Source of the DNA: CAYQQQ01 sp964420125
Lineage (GTDB): Bacteria > Actinomycetota > Acidimicrobiia > Acidimicrobiales > Microtrichaceae
Assembly: GCA_964420125.1 (NCBI GenBank)
Contig: CAYQQQ010000026.1
Coordinates: 1-63,291 of the forward strand
Direction: 5' to 3'
Length of the DNA stretch: 63,291 nt
In this document: positions 1-8,415 of the stretch, piece by piece
Position numbering within the stretch: position 1 is the stretch's first letter
How the letters are laid out: the number at the start of each line of letters is the position of its first letter
Position numbers and translations under genes: made by a program
Notes under the pieces: generated by a model
What the model was told of the DNA's origin: nothing
Seen by the model: only the letters and a program-made list of their open reading frames with translations
Database searches by the model: none

Positions 1-1061
1 CCTCCGACATGTCCGCGGTCGACCTCAAGAACCGACGGCCGATGATCCCCCTCCAGATCGACCCACCCGAGCACATCAAGTTCCGCCGGCTGCTGGACCC
101 CATCTTCGCCCCCCGCAAGGTCGCCCCCATGGAGGAGCCGCTCACCCGACTGGTCGACGACCTCATCGACGGCTTCGCCGGCCGCGGCGAGGTGGACTTC
201 GCCGCCGAGTTCTCCGTCCCCTACCCCAGCCAGGTCTTCCTCACCCTGCTCGGGCTCCCGCTGGAGGAGCTGCCCACCTTCCTCGCCATGAAGGACGGCA
301 TCATCCGCCCCGACCACGTCACCGGCACTCCCTGGGGCAGCGAGGAGATGCAGGCCCATCAGCAGGCCACCGCCGACTCGATCTACGACTACTTCGAGGC
401 GGTCCTCGACCAGCGTGAGGCGCAGCGCCGGGACGACCTGCTCAGCCGCTTCCTCGACGCGGAGATCGACGGGCACCGGCTCAGCCGGGAGGACATCCTC
501 GACATCTGCTTCCTGTTCCTCATCGCCGGGCTCGACACCGTCACCGCCAGCCTGGACTGCATCTTCGCCTACCTCGCCCGGCATCCTGAGCAGCGCCGCC
601 GAATCGTGGAGGACCCCGAGCTCATCCCCCACGCCATCGAGGAGCTCCTGCGCTGGGAGACCCCGGTGATGGGCGTCGCCCGGGCCGCCACCCAGGACAC
701 CGAGCTCGGCGGGTGCCCCGTCCAGACCGGCGACCTCGTGATGGTCATGCTCGGGTCGGCCAACACCGACGAGGCGGAGTTCGGCGACGCGGAGGTGGTT
801 CGCTTCGACCGTGAGGTGAACCGGCACCTCGCCTTCGGCGGCGGCATCCACCGCTGCCTCGGCTCCCACCTCGCCCGCCTCGAGCTGCGGGTGGCGCTGC
901 GGGAGTGGCACCGGCGCATCCCCGACTACGCCGTGGCCGAGGGCCACACCCTCGTCTACACCCCCGCGATCCGCAGCATCGAGCACTTCCCGCTGACGTT
1001 CCCTGCGGTGACCGGGCCGGACTCGGGGGACCGGAGGAAGGCCCACGATGAGCACAGGTGA
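1..1061 (+). CDS. Cytochrome P450, 5' end cut off by window
   Basis: This is a heme-thiolate monooxygenase of the soluble bacterial type, which hydroxylates a small hydrophobic substrate using electrons from ferredoxin. The frame is open to the left edge, and the usual first 70-80 residues are missing, so the real start lies upstream. An ATG at base 9 is internal. Visible marks are the DPPEH segment near the start, the I-helix AGLDT (about base 530), the ExxR helix EELLR (about base 645) and the heme loop FGGGIHRCLG with its cysteine near base 855. It overlaps the next gene by 14 bases, so the two are probably cotranscribed. Substrate unknown; no ferredoxin gene is adjacent. Confidence 0.93.
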   Translation, partial: SDMSAVDLKNRRPMIPLQIDPPEHIKFRRLLDPIFAPRKVAPMEEPLTRLVDDLIDGFAGRGEVDFAAEFSVPYPSQVFLTLLGLPLEELPTFLAMKDGIIRPDHVTGTPWGSEEMQAHQQATADSIYDYFEAVLDQREAQRRDDLLSRFLDAEIDGHRLSREDILDICFLFLIAGLDTVTASLDCIFAYLARHPEQRRRIVEDPELIPHAIEELLRWETPVMGVARAATQDTELGGCPVQTGDLVMVMLGSANTDEAEFGDAEVVRFDREVNRHLAFGGGIHRCLGSHLARLELRVALREWHRRIPDYAVAEGHTLVYTPAIRSIEHFPLTFPAVTGPDSGDRRKAHDEHR

Positions 1062-1545
1062 CGACCGGGGAACGAACCCGCCGACCCTGGCCACGGTGAA
1101 CCACGTCGGTCACTGCGTGTCGGACATCGATGCCGCAGTGCGCTTCTGGACGGGCCTGCTGGGGTTCACCGAGGTGCACCGCAGGACGATCCCCGACGAG
1201 GCCGCCGCCGACCTGCTGAGCGTCGAACCGCCGGTGGGCCTGGAGGCCGTCTACCTGCGGCTGGGCGGCTTCACGCTGGAGCTGCTGCACTTCGACCGCC
1301 CCGGGAACCCGACGGCCCGACAGCGGGTCTTCAACGAACCCGGCCTGACCCACCTCTCCCTCTCGGTGGACGACCCGCTGGAGGTGGCGCGCCGGGCGCC
1401 GGAGTTCGGGGGCACCATCGAGTTCGAGTTCGAGTTCGCCAGCCTCGTGCGGGACCCCGACGGCCAGGTGATCGAGCTGTTGACCCGCGACTGGCGGGAA
1501 CTCACGGGCATGCCACCCCAGGCGGGGGGAGTCGACACCGAGTGA
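1048..1545 (+). CDS. VOC (glyoxalase/bleomycin-resistance fold) family protein
   Basis: A 165-residue protein with the vicinal oxygen chelate pattern. The first beta strand reads NHVGHCVSDID, where the histidine is the usual first metal ligand. It is followed by a helix with RFWTGLLGF, and a C-terminal strand DPDGQVIELL carries the usual glutamate ligand. Members act as dioxygenases, epimerases or isomerases on small acids or CoA esters, so the reaction cannot be named. It starts inside the end of the P450 gene and is probably translationally coupled to it. The spacing suggests both handle the same substrate. Confidence 0.8.
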   Translation: MSTGDDRGTNPPTLATVNHVGHCVSDIDAAVRFWTGLLGFTEVHRRTIPDEAAADLLSVEPPVGLEAVYLRLGGFTLELLHFDRPGNPTARQRVFNEPGLTHLSLSVDDPLEVARRAPEFGGTIEFEFEFASLVRDPDGQVIELLTRDWRELTGMPPQAGGVDTE

Positions 1546-1568
1546 AGGTCGGGGTCGTCCCCGAGGGG

Positions 1569-2369
1569 TCAGCCGGCGGGCACGGTGCGAGCGACCACCA
1601 AGGTGAGGAGCCGCCCGGTGTCGGCGTCCTCCAGCACGACGCGCACGGGGGCGGTCGGGCCGTCACCCACCACCTCGCCCCGACTGCGGACCACGCCGCC
1701 CCGAGCCTGTGCCAGGTAGCGGACCTCCAGGTCGACCACCACCACCTCGCCGCCGCCGTGTGCGGCGACCATCTCCTCGGCGGCCACCTCGGCCACCAGC
1801 GACACCATCGCCCCCTGCATCGCTCCGGACGGGTTGCGCAACGTCGGGGTCACCTCCACCTCCACCACGCCGGCGGCCGCGTCGAGCACCGTGATCCCCG
1901 CCGCCGCCTCGACGGGCTCCTCCAGCGGCGCGGACATCGTCCACACCTGCGGGCCCTCCTGCGCGTCGAAGGTGGGCTTGGGGGGATCGCCCTCGCGGCG
2001 GGGGATCTTCACGAAGCCCACCGTGGCGAACCCGACGGGACCGTCCGGACCGCTGAGACGGACCTCGGCGGTGGCCGAGCGACTCGACTCCCGCAGCACC
2101 GCGGCGCGGCCCTCGATCCACTCGGGTGCCGGGATGTCGGCGAGCTGCACCCGCAGGTCGGAGGTGAAGGTCCAACGATCGGGGTCGGCGTCGACGGCCA
2201 CGCCGGCCACGGCGTCCACCACGTAGAGCGCCACGCTGGCCCGCACCCGCCCCGCCCGGCAGGTCTCGGCCCGGGGCGTCAGCCGGATCACCAGCTGGTC
2301 GCCCTCCATCACCGGAGAGGTGCCGAGACGGTTGGGGAGTGCGTCGAGCAGCGAGGGGAGGTCGGTCAT
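1569..2369 (-). CDS. Double hot-dog acyl-CoA thioesterase-like protein
   Basis: A 266-residue protein built from two hot-dog-like halves. The first half covers about residues 20-125. The second, about residues 150-262, has a PaaI/4HBT-like segment with NPSGAMQGAMVSLVAE followed by the strand VVVVDLEVRYLAQARGG. Such proteins hydrolyse acyl-CoA esters or bind CoA thioesters. It begins 6 bases after the stop of the acyl-CoA dehydrogenase upstream, so the two form an operon. A role in releasing CoA from an intermediate of the local pathway is an inference. Confidence 0.72.
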   Translation of the reverse strand: MTDLPSLLDALPNRLGTSPVMEGDQLVIRLTPRAETCRAGRVRASVALYVVDAVAGVAVDADPDRWTFTSDLRVQLADIPAPEWIEGRAAVLRESSRSATAEVRLSGPDGPVGFATVGFVKIPRREGDPPKPTFDAQEGPQVWTMSAPLEEPVEAAAGITVLDAAAGVVEVEVTPTLRNPSGAMQGAMVSLVAEVAAEEMVAAHGGGEVVVVDLEVRYLAQARGGVVRSRGEVVGDGPTAPVRVVLEDADTGRLLTLVVARTVPAG

Positions 2370-2375
2370 GGCTCT

Positions 2376-3545
2376 TCAGGATGGCTCACGGGGCAGCCCC
2401 AGCAGCGACTCCCCCACGATGTCGAGGTTGATCTCGGTGGTGCCGCCGGCGATCGAGGCCTGCCGGACCGACGCCAGGTTGTCGGCCCAGCGTCCGCTGC
2501 AACCGGCGGGCCCCAGCAGATCGACGGCCAAGGACCCGAGCTGCTGGTCGATGCGGCTCCACGACAGCTTGGCCAGGCTGCCAGTGGGCCCGGGTGACGC
2601 CTCGGCCAGGTGTCGGGCGGTGAGCCACCGCATGGCGGCGATGCGGGAGTGCACCTCGGCCACCCGCTGGCGGGCGACTGCGTCGTGGGCGAGCCGGTCG
2701 CGCACCGACGGCTCCGCTCGGAGGTCGGCGAGCTTGGCGGCCAGCATGAGGTGCAGGCGCGCCACGCCGGCCCGCTCGAAGCCCAGGGTGGTCATGGCCA
2801 CCGTCCAACCCCGGTGCTCCTCACCCAACAGGGCCTCGCGGGGCACGACCACGTCGGTGAAGAAGAGCTCGGCGAAGGAGTGGTCCCCGGTGATCGTGCG
2901 CAGCGGGCGGACCTCGATGCCGGGTGCGCGCAGGTCGACCAGCAGACAGCTGATGCCCTTGTGCTTCGGGGTGTCGGGGTCGGTGCGCACGTACAGCTGG
3001 CACCAGTCGGCGAGGTGACCGAGGCTGTTCCAGGTCTTCTGGCCGTTGATCACCCACCCGCCGTGGCCGTCGGGCTCGGCCCGCGTGCGCAGCGAGGCCA
3101 GATCCGAGCCGGCGTCGGGTTCCGACATGCCCTGGGACCAGATCTCCTCCCCTCGCAGCATGGGCCGGAGGAACCGCGCCGCCTGGGCGTCGGTGCCGAA
3201 GGTCCAGATGGCCGGCGCGATGTTCGACACGCCGATCACGTTGATCGGCCCGGGCGCCCGGGCACGGTCCATCTCCTCCAGCCAGACCACGTGCTCGGAC
3301 ACCGTGGCATCACGCCCGCCGTGCTCGACGGGCCAGGCGGGGGCGGCCCACCGCGCGTCGGCCAGCGCCAGGTTCCAGTGCCGCAGCAGCTCGAGGTCGG
3401 CCGCACCCAGCGGCTGGCGCGCGGCGTGGGCCAGCTCGGGGGTCATGCGGTCCTCCAGCCAGGCGCGCAGCTCGGCTCGGAGCTCTGCGGTGCCCGGACC
3501 GTCTCGACCGCCGGGCGACGGCGAGCCGCGACCCGATAGGGTCAT
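2376..3545 (-). CDS. Acyl-CoA dehydrogenase
   Basis: A FAD flavoenzyme that introduces an alpha-beta double bond into acyl-CoA. It has the middle-domain signature QGMSEPDAGSDLASL, then NGQKTWNS, and the C-terminal IAGGTTEINLDIVGESLLGLPR typical of the family; about 389 residues is a normal length. The start at 3545 was chosen because the alternative ATG at 3557 lies inside the CTGAC-N6-GTCAG palindrome at 3551-3566. It is divergent from the enoyl-CoA hydratase at 3642 and followed at 6 bases by a thioesterase, so dehydrogenation and hydration are probably coregulated. Confidence 0.93.
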   Translation of the reverse strand: MTLSGRGSPSPGGRDGPGTAELRAELRAWLEDRMTPELAHAARQPLGAADLELLRHWNLALADARWAAPAWPVEHGGRDATVSEHVVWLEEMDRARAPGPINVIGVSNIAPAIWTFGTDAQAARFLRPMLRGEEIWSQGMSEPDAGSDLASLRTRAEPDGHGGWVINGQKTWNSLGHLADWCQLYVRTDPDTPKHKGISCLLVDLRAPGIEVRPLRTITGDHSFAELFFTDVVVPREALLGEEHRGWTVAMTTLGFERAGVARLHLMLAAKLADLRAEPSVRDRLAHDAVARQRVAEVHSRIAAMRWLTARHLAEASPGPTGSLAKLSWSRIDQQLGSLAVDLLGPAGCSGRWADNLASVRQASIAGGTTEINLDIVGESLLGLPREPS

Positions 3546-3550
3546 CGAAC

Positions 3551-3566
3551 CTGACATGATCGTCAG
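3551..3566. promoter_or_regulatory. Island palindrome site A (CTGAC-N6-GTCAG)
   Basis: A palindrome CTGAC-ATGATC-GTCAG between the divergent acyl-CoA dehydrogenase and enoyl-CoA hydratase genes, 6 bases upstream of the dehydrogenase start. It matches the consensus CTGACR-N4-YGTCAG seen at six other sites in this window. Probable operator of a dimeric regulator. Confidence 0.75.
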
Positions 3567-3641
3567 TAGAGCACACGCACCCCCGGCTCCACCCGTCAAC
3601 CGGGTCTGGCATCCGGGCCCACCCAGGCGAAGGGTTCCCAC

Positions 3642-4622
3642 ATGGCCGACTACGACTTCATCCGCTACGAGACCGTCGACGACGGCCGGATCGCCCGCAT
3701 CGTCCTCGACCGGCCCGAGGCCCGCAACGCCCAGAACCGGGGGATGCTGGTGGAGCTCAACGACGCCTTCCTGGCCGCCGAGGCCGACGACGAGGTGCGC
3801 GTGGTGATCCTCTCCGGTGCCGGGCCGATGTTCTCCTCGGGTCACGACATGGGCTCCAAGGTGAGCCAGGCGGAGCTGTTCGGCCCCAACCCCCACCCCA
3901 GCCGCACCGTGAACGGCGGCACCCGCAAGGGCGCCGAGAACCGGATGCTGCAGGAGTGGCACCACTACTTCGACAACACCCGGCGCTGGCGCAACCTCCG
4001 CAAGATCACCATCGCCCAGGTGCACGGCGACGTCTACGCCGCCGGCCTCATGCTGATGTGGGCCTGCGACCTCATCGTGGGTGCGGAGGGCACCCGCTTC
4101 GCCGACGTGGTGGGCACCCGTCTGGGGATGTGCGGGGTCGAGTACTTCGCCCACCCGTGGGAGCTCGGCCCCCGCAAGACCAAGGAGCTGATGCTCACCG
4201 GCGACTCGATCGACATCGACGAGGCCCACTCCCTGGGCATGGTCTCCAAGGTGTTCCCCCTCGACGAGCTCGACGAGCGCACGCTGGAGCTCGCCCGGCG
4301 CATCGCCGCCCTGCCCACCATGACCGCCCTGCTCATCAAGGAGTCGGTCAACCAGACGGTGGACATCATGGGCTTCCACAACGCCCTCAACGCCTGCTTC
4401 ACCCTCCACGAGCTGAACCACTCCCACTGGGCCGAGGTGAACGACGACGGCTGGCCCATCGCCAAGGAGGACTCGGGCATCCCCAACTGGCGGGATGCCG
4501 CACCGATCGTTCCCGCGGTGAAGGACCAGGCCCGGGCGAGCGACCCCGATGCCCCCTCCGGCAACGGCCACAGCAAGGGCAGCGGCAGCGGCGCGGCGGC
4601 GAAGGCGCCAGGAGCGGCGTGA
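3642..4622 (+). CDS. Enoyl-CoA hydratase/isomerase family protein
   Basis: A crotonase-fold enzyme, most likely hydrating an enoyl-CoA in a beta-oxidation-like route. The oxyanion-hole segment SSGHDM lies at residues 65-70 and a second one in the YAAGLMLMWACDL helix. The N-terminal strand with VLDRPEARNAQNRGM is characteristic. After the core there is a Gly/Ser/Ala-rich tail of about 25 residues that is not part of the fold. A GAAGGG ribosome site precedes the ATG. The stop overlaps the GTG of the following ligase by 4 bases. It is divergent from an acyl-CoA dehydrogenase across palindrome site A. Confidence 0.9.
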   Translation: MADYDFIRYETVDDGRIARIVLDRPEARNAQNRGMLVELNDAFLAAEADDEVRVVILSGAGPMFSSGHDMGSKVSQAELFGPNPHPSRTVNGGTRKGAENRMLQEWHHYFDNTRRWRNLRKITIAQVHGDVYAAGLMLMWACDLIVGAEGTRFADVVGTRLGMCGVEYFAHPWELGPRKTKELMLTGDSIDIDEAHSLGMVSKVFPLDELDERTLELARRIAALPTMTALLIKESVNQTVDIMGFHNALNACFTLHELNHSHWAEVNDDGWPIAKEDSGIPNWRDAAPIVPAVKDQARASDPDAPSGNGHSKGSGSGAAAKAPGAA

Positions 4623-6178
4623 CCGATCGACCTCCACTTCTGTACGCCCACACGAACACCCCGTGTGCGCCACAGCGGACAGCTGCCGAGACCCAGTGGC
4701 CGGGGGTGGTGCACCCGCTCCCCGAGCCCTTCGGCACCCGCGTGTGCACGCTGGCCCGGGAGGTGCCGGAGCGCACGGCGCTGGTGTTCGTCCCCCGCGA
4801 GGGCCCCGAACGTTGCTTCAGCTTCGCCGAGCTCGACGACCTGGCGGTGCGCCGCGCCCACGCCATGGCCTCCGAGGGGGTCGGCGAGGGCGACCGGGTG
4901 GCGCTGGTCGTCGGGAACTCCCCCGAGCTCGTGGTGGGGATCCTCGCCACGTGGAAGCTGGGCGCGGTCCCGGTGCCGGTGCGCTGGGACCTGCCCCGTT
5001 GGGAGCTCGACCGTCTGGTCGAGGTGATCGACCCCGCCCTCGCCGTCTGGGACTCCGAGGAGGTCGCAACACCGGACGCCCGCACCGCCGGCAGCCCGGC
5101 CGCGCTCCCGGAGCGCACGCCACCGCACACCCACGGGATCTGCAGCAGCGGCTCGACCGGCACCCCGAAGGTCATCCTCATCCACCGCCCGGGCGTCTGG
5201 GCGCCGGAGACGAGCCAGGCGTTCGCCTCGGCCTGGATCGACGTGCCGCGGCCCCAGGTGGTGCTCGGCCCGGCGCCGCTCTACCACACCAACGGGTTCG
5301 CCAGCATGACCGCCCTGCTCACCGGCGACACGGTGGTGCTGCTGCAGAAGTTCGACGCGGCCCGGGTGGTGGAGCTGATCGAGCGCCACCGTGTCACCAC
5401 CTTCACCGCCACCCCCACCATGCTCCAGCGCATCGCGGACGTCCCCGGCATCGACGACCGCGACCTGTCCTCCCTGGTGTGGGTCCTCCAGGGGGCGGCG
5501 GCCATCCCGCCGTCGCTGGTGGAGCGGTGGATCGACCTGATCGGGGCCGACCACCTGTTCATGGCCTACGGCATGACCGAGTCGCTCGGGCTGGTGGCGC
5601 TCAGCGGCTCGGAGTGGCTGGAGCACCGGGGCAGCGTGGGCAAGGGCCTGCGGGAGACCGAGCTGCGGATCCTCGACGACCGGTCCCAGGAGCTGCCCAC
5701 CGGCGAGGTGGGCGAGATCTTCCTGCGCTGGCCGATGGGCGTCACCGCCGAGTACCTGGGCGCCCAGAGCCGGGTCACCACCACCTCCGACGGCTTCGCC
5801 ACCGTGGGCGACATGGGCTGGCTCGACGAGGGCGGCTACCTCTACATCGCCGACCGGCGCGTGGACATGATCATCACCGGCGGCGCCAACGTGTTCCCCG
5901 CAGAGGTGGAGAGCGCCCTCATCGAGCACCCCAAGATCGACGACGTGGTGGTGATCGGACTGCAGGACCCCGAGTGGGGCCGGAGGGTGCACGCCATCGT
6001 GGCGCCGGTCGACCCGGCGGACCCCCCCACCGAGGCGGAGGTGATCGCCTACGCCAAGAGCCGCATCGCCTCCTACAAGGCCCCCAAGACGGTCGAGCTG
6101 ATCGACGAGATCCCTCGCAGCGCGGCCACCAAGGTGAACCGGGGTGCCCTGGTCGCCGAGCGCGAACCGGCGAGCTGA
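4619..6178 (+). CDS. AMP-dependent acyl-CoA synthetase/ligase
   Basis: An ANL-superfamily enzyme that activates a carboxylic acid as acyl-AMP and then forms the CoA ester. The P-loop SSGSTGTPK is at residues 176-184, YGMTES in the middle, and the hinge GDMGWLDEGGYLYIADRRVDM precedes the C-terminal domain with its catalytic lysine in AATKVNRG. The open frame runs much further upstream, but homology begins near the GTG at 4619, which overlaps the hydratase stop as GTGA. Length 519 residues is normal. Probably the entry step for the local substrate; the acid is unknown. Confidence 0.9.
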   Translation: MTDRPPLLYAHTNTPCAPQRTAAETQWPGVVHPLPEPFGTRVCTLAREVPERTALVFVPREGPERCFSFAELDDLAVRRAHAMASEGVGEGDRVALVVGNSPELVVGILATWKLGAVPVPVRWDLPRWELDRLVEVIDPALAVWDSEEVATPDARTAGSPAALPERTPPHTHGICSSGSTGTPKVILIHRPGVWAPETSQAFASAWIDVPRPQVVLGPAPLYHTNGFASMTALLTGDTVVLLQKFDAARVVELIERHRVTTFTATPTMLQRIADVPGIDDRDLSSLVWVLQGAAAIPPSLVERWIDLIGADHLFMAYGMTESLGLVALSGSEWLEHRGSVGKGLRETELRILDDRSQELPTGEVGEIFLRWPMGVTAEYLGAQSRVTTTSDGFATVGDMGWLDEGGYLYIADRRVDMIITGGANVFPAEVESALIEHPKIDDVVVIGLQDPEWGRRVHAIVAPVDPADPPTEAEVIAYAKSRIASYKAPKTVELIDEIPRSAATKVNRGALVAEREPAS

Positions 6179-6192
6179 GCACCCGACTCGGA

Positions 6193-6618
6193 TCAGCTGG
6201 CCGTCTCGATGCGCACGAGCATGGCAGCGGAGGGGGTGACCTTGCCGCTGGCGTAGGTGCTGAGGCGCGAACCGCTGGTGCCGACGAGCTCGGCGAACTG
6301 GGCGTTGGTGAGCCCCGACCGGGCCACCGCCGCGCGCACCCGATCGGCCACCTCACGTCGGTGCGTCTGCTCGACCGTCTCCCGCGCCCGTTCGATCGCC
6401 AGCGCGAAGAGCGTGCCGACGCCATCGGGCTCCCGGTAGGAGAGGTAGCGCTCGACCCGGCGCGCCACCGGGCCCCAGGGCGATCGGCGGAGCTCGGCGA
6501 AGATCGGCTGCCAGTCCGGGACGAGCCCGCGGTCGACGGCGGTGACGAGCGCCTCGTAGGGCCAGGTGCGGACGTCGTCCTCCGGGGAGGCGTCCACGTT
6601 GCGGAACCGCACCGCCAT
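6193..6618 (-). CDS. C-terminal helix-turn-helix protein, probable antitoxin
   Basis: A 141-residue protein whose last 45 residues form an XRE/Cro-like helix-turn-helix (ARSGLTNAQFAELVGTSGSRLSTYASGK). The N-terminal 90 residues are charged and unrecognised. Its ATG at 6618 overlaps the stop of the nucleotidyltransferase gene by one base (TGATG), so the pair is cotranscribed and coupled. By analogy with AbiE-type systems the HTH protein would neutralise the nucleotidyltransferase and repress the operon. The order (enzyme first, HTH second) is the reverse of classical abiEi-abiEii. Function inferred from context only. Confidence 0.68.
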   Translation of the reverse strand: MAVRFRNVDASPEDDVRTWPYEALVTAVDRGLVPDWQPIFAELRRSPWGPVARRVERYLSYREPDGVGTLFALAIERARETVEQTHRREVADRVRAAVARSGLTNAQFAELVGTSGSRLSTYASGKVTPSAAMLVRIETAS

Positions 6619-7319
6619 CACACGGCCCCGCTGAGTCGAAGGGCGAGCTCGTGGCAGGCGTCGACGACGTCCTCCCACCGGTGCCACCGGGGATCGAGGT
6701 TCTTGTAGCGGGGGAGCTCGTCGATCACGTCACGGTCCCGTGGCGCAGGACCTGCCAGACGGATGACCAGTGCGGTCAGCACCGAGGCGGGATCGCCCGA
6801 CCGGTCGACGTAGTAGGCGTCGATGTCGGCGAGCACCTCCACCGCCTGGTCGAGTCCCAGGTGGTCGGCGAGGGCCACCACGTCGAGGTAGTCGCGCACC
6901 ACGTCGCGCTGGACCACGAGGTAGGCCTTGACCCGCAGCGCCTCGGCTGCCGTCGGCGCGACGACCGTCGCGTCGCCGTCGAGCTCGATCTCGCAGGTCT
7001 CCAGCGGCCGCGATCGCCGCAGCTGGCGCAGCCCGGCCTCCACCCCGCCCAGGCTGCCCATGATCGTGAAGGGCGGCTTCGACGCCCGCACCGAGGTCGC
7101 CCACCCGTCGGTGGCCTCGACGGCGTCCAGCACCGCCTCGTAGCGGCCGACCAGGTCGGCCAGCACGTGGTCGTGGTCGAAGGAGTCCCGGTGGCCTGCA
7201 TGCACCGCCGCCGCCGAACCGCCGACGAGCACCGCGTCGGGGACCACCTCCTGGAGCCGTGCCGCGGAGCCCAGCACCTCTCGCATGGTCTCGCTGAGCT
7301 GCGGACGACGGCCGACCAT
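6618..7319 (-). CDS. Nucleotidyltransferase of AbiEii/AbiGii-toxin type
   Basis: A 233-residue protein of the nucleotidyltransferase fold. It shows the GGSAAAVHAG loop at about residues 33-42 followed by HRDSFDHDHVLADL, the place where the family has its catalytic acidic pair, and later EALRVKAYLVVQRDVVRDYLDVVALA, typical of AbiEii-like proteins. Such enzymes act as toxins that transfer nucleotides to tRNA or proteins. The pair with the HTH gene at 6193 looks like a toxin-antitoxin module. The promoter is AT-rich, with TATGAT 6 bases before the ATG and an inverted repeat over it, which fits autoregulation and a leaderless mRNA. Confidence 0.72.
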   Translation of the reverse strand: MVGRRPQLSETMREVLGSAARLQEVVPDAVLVGGSAAAVHAGHRDSFDHDHVLADLVGRYEAVLDAVEATDGWATSVRASKPPFTIMGSLGGVEAGLRQLRRSRPLETCEIELDGDATVVAPTAAEALRVKAYLVVQRDVVRDYLDVVALADHLGLDQAVEVLADIDAYYVDRSGDPASVLTALVIRLAGPAPRDRDVIDELPRYKNLDPRWHRWEDVVDACHELALRLSGAV

Positions 7320-7323
7320 CCAC

Positions 7324-7339
7324 TTATCATAACTGATAA
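7324..7339. promoter_or_regulatory. AT-rich inverted repeat over TA promoter
   Basis: TTATCA-TAAC-TGATAA is a perfect inverted repeat that stands out in GC-rich surroundings. The minus-strand -10 box TATGAT (7331-7326) lies within it and ends 6 bases before the ATG at 7319. It is probably the autoregulatory operator of the nucleotidyltransferase/HTH pair. Confidence 0.65.
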
Positions 7340-7349
7340 CTCTCCAGAG

Positions 7350-8255
7350 TCAGCGCCGACTCGTCCGGAGCACCTCCGCGCCGAAGGCCTCGAGGGTGGC
7401 GACGGGGGCGAGATCGGCGAACCACACGTACACCCGCGCCACCCCCAGCGCCGAGAGCTCCACCAACCGGGCCCGCACCTCGGCGGCGTCGCCCACCACG
7501 AGGCCCTCTCCCATCGAGGCGTAGCGACGACGGGCAGGCCCCTCGACCTCGGTGCGCTCGACCCCGGCCGCCACGAACCCCACCATCAGCTGCACCGACA
7601 CCCCGGCCGTCCCCGCCGACGGGCGGAGCTCCTCCAGCCGGTCGAGGCGGTGCACCGGCAGGTTCCACCAGGTGGCGTGACGGGCGACGAGCTCCATCGT
7701 GGACGCGCCCGCGCCGCCCAGCACCACCGGGATGGGCTCCGCCGGCGCCGGCTGCTGCACGGCACCGGTCAGCTGGAAGAACTCCCCGGCGACGTCGACG
7801 GGCCCACCCGAGAGCAGCCCGGCCAGCACCTCGAGGGACTCACCGAGCCGTCGCGTGCGGGCGGCGGCGTCGAGGCGGCCGATGCCGAAGCGGTCGAGCT
7901 CGGCCGGCACCGAGCCCGAGCCCAGGCCCAGCTCGAAGCGGCCCCCGGAGGCACGCTGCAACGTCGCGGCCTCCTTGGCGAGCACGGCCGGATGACGGAA
8001 GCCGTCGCAGAGCACGAGGTGCCCCACCCGCATCCGCTCGGTGCGGGCCAGCAACCAGGCGGCAGTGGTCACGGCGTCGAGCAGCGGCTTCGACTCGGCC
8101 ATGGGTGCAGCGAGGTGGTCCATCAACGCCAGACCGGCGAACCCGGCAGACTCGGCGGCCACCGCACGCCCCACGAGGTCGTCCATCTCCATGCGCAGCT
8201 GAGGAAGGAACAGCCAGCACTCGGGCAGCTCGGAGCTCGACGGTGGGCGCACCAC
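7350..8255 (-). CDS. LLM-class (luciferase-like) F420/flavin oxidoreductase
   Basis: A 301-residue TIM-barrel oxidoreductase of the bacterial luciferase superfamily. The pattern AAESAGFAGLALMDHL near residue 35, RTERMRVGHLVLCDGFRHPAVLAKEAATLQRASGGRFELGLGSG and IPVVLGGAGASTMELVARHA are typical, and in actinobacteria such proteins usually use coenzyme F420. The start is GTG at 8255, 6 bases after TAGCCT, consistent with leaderless translation. Palindrome site B lies 23 bases upstream, so it is a candidate member of the island regulon. Substrate unknown. Confidence 0.85.
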   Translation of the reverse strand: MVRPPSSSELPECWLFLPQLRMEMDDLVGRAVAAESAGFAGLALMDHLAAPMAESKPLLDAVTTAAWLLARTERMRVGHLVLCDGFRHPAVLAKEAATLQRASGGRFELGLGSGSVPAELDRFGIGRLDAAARTRRLGESLEVLAGLLSGGPVDVAGEFFQLTGAVQQPAPAEPIPVVLGGAGASTMELVARHATWWNLPVHRLDRLEELRPSAGTAGVSVQLMVGFVAAGVERTEVEGPARRRYASMGEGLVVGDAAEVRARLVELSALGVARVYVWFADLAPVATLEAFGAEVLRTSRR

Positions 8256-8261
8256 CTCGGG

Positions 8262-8267
8262 AGGCTA
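8262..8267 (-). promoter_or_regulatory. -10 box (TAGCCT) of LLM oxidoreductase gene
   Basis: TAGCCT on the minus strand ends 6 bases before the GTG at 8255, the spacing expected for a leaderless transcript. Palindrome site B (8279-8294) lies 11 bases further upstream. Confidence 0.5.
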
Positions 8268-8278
8268 CTGCGACGGAT

Positions 8279-8294
8279 CTGACGGGCTCGTCAG
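8279..8294. promoter_or_regulatory. Island palindrome site B (CTGAC-N6-GTCAG)
   Basis: CTGAC-GGGCTC-GTCAG in the divergent promoter region between the LLM oxidoreductase and the acyl-CoA ligase. It sits just upstream of the LLM -10 box, where a bound repressor would block RNA polymerase. Confidence 0.75.
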
Positions 8295-8353
8295 CTCTCA
8301 CCACGATCCGGGTTGCCGGAACGACGGTGCCCGAGGTGGAGCGCTCGCGCCAT

Positions 8354-8369
8354 GTGACGCCCATGTCAG
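8354..8369. promoter_or_regulatory. Island palindrome site B2 (one mismatch)
   Basis: GTGAC-GCCCAT-GTCAG, with one outer base differing from the other sites but the TGAC/GTCA core intact. It lies 46 bases before the ligase ATG and 31 bases before its -10 box, so it is placed to control the rightward promoter while site B serves the leftward one. Confidence 0.65.
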
Positions 8370-8400
8370 GAAACGCGCCCCGTGGGGACCGCCTGCTCGG

Positions 8401-8406
8401 TAGCAT
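8401..8406 (+). promoter_or_regulatory. -10 box (TAGCAT) of acyl-CoA ligase gene
   Basis: TAGCAT ends 9 bases before the ATG at 8416, consistent with a leaderless or very short leader. Confidence 0.45.
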
Positions 8407-8415
8407 CGCCCGACG

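Noticed and set aside
2376..4673. 765-residue frame extending the acyl-CoA dehydrogenase upstream
   Set aside because: The extra 375 residues overlap the enoyl-CoA hydratase antisense and show no homology; the dehydrogenase begins near 3545.
4671..4684. CCACAGCGGACAG shared with the hairpin near 55108
   Set aside because: A 13-base match is expected by chance in this much GC-rich sequence, and the copy at 4.7 kb lies inside a coding region without the other hairpin arm.
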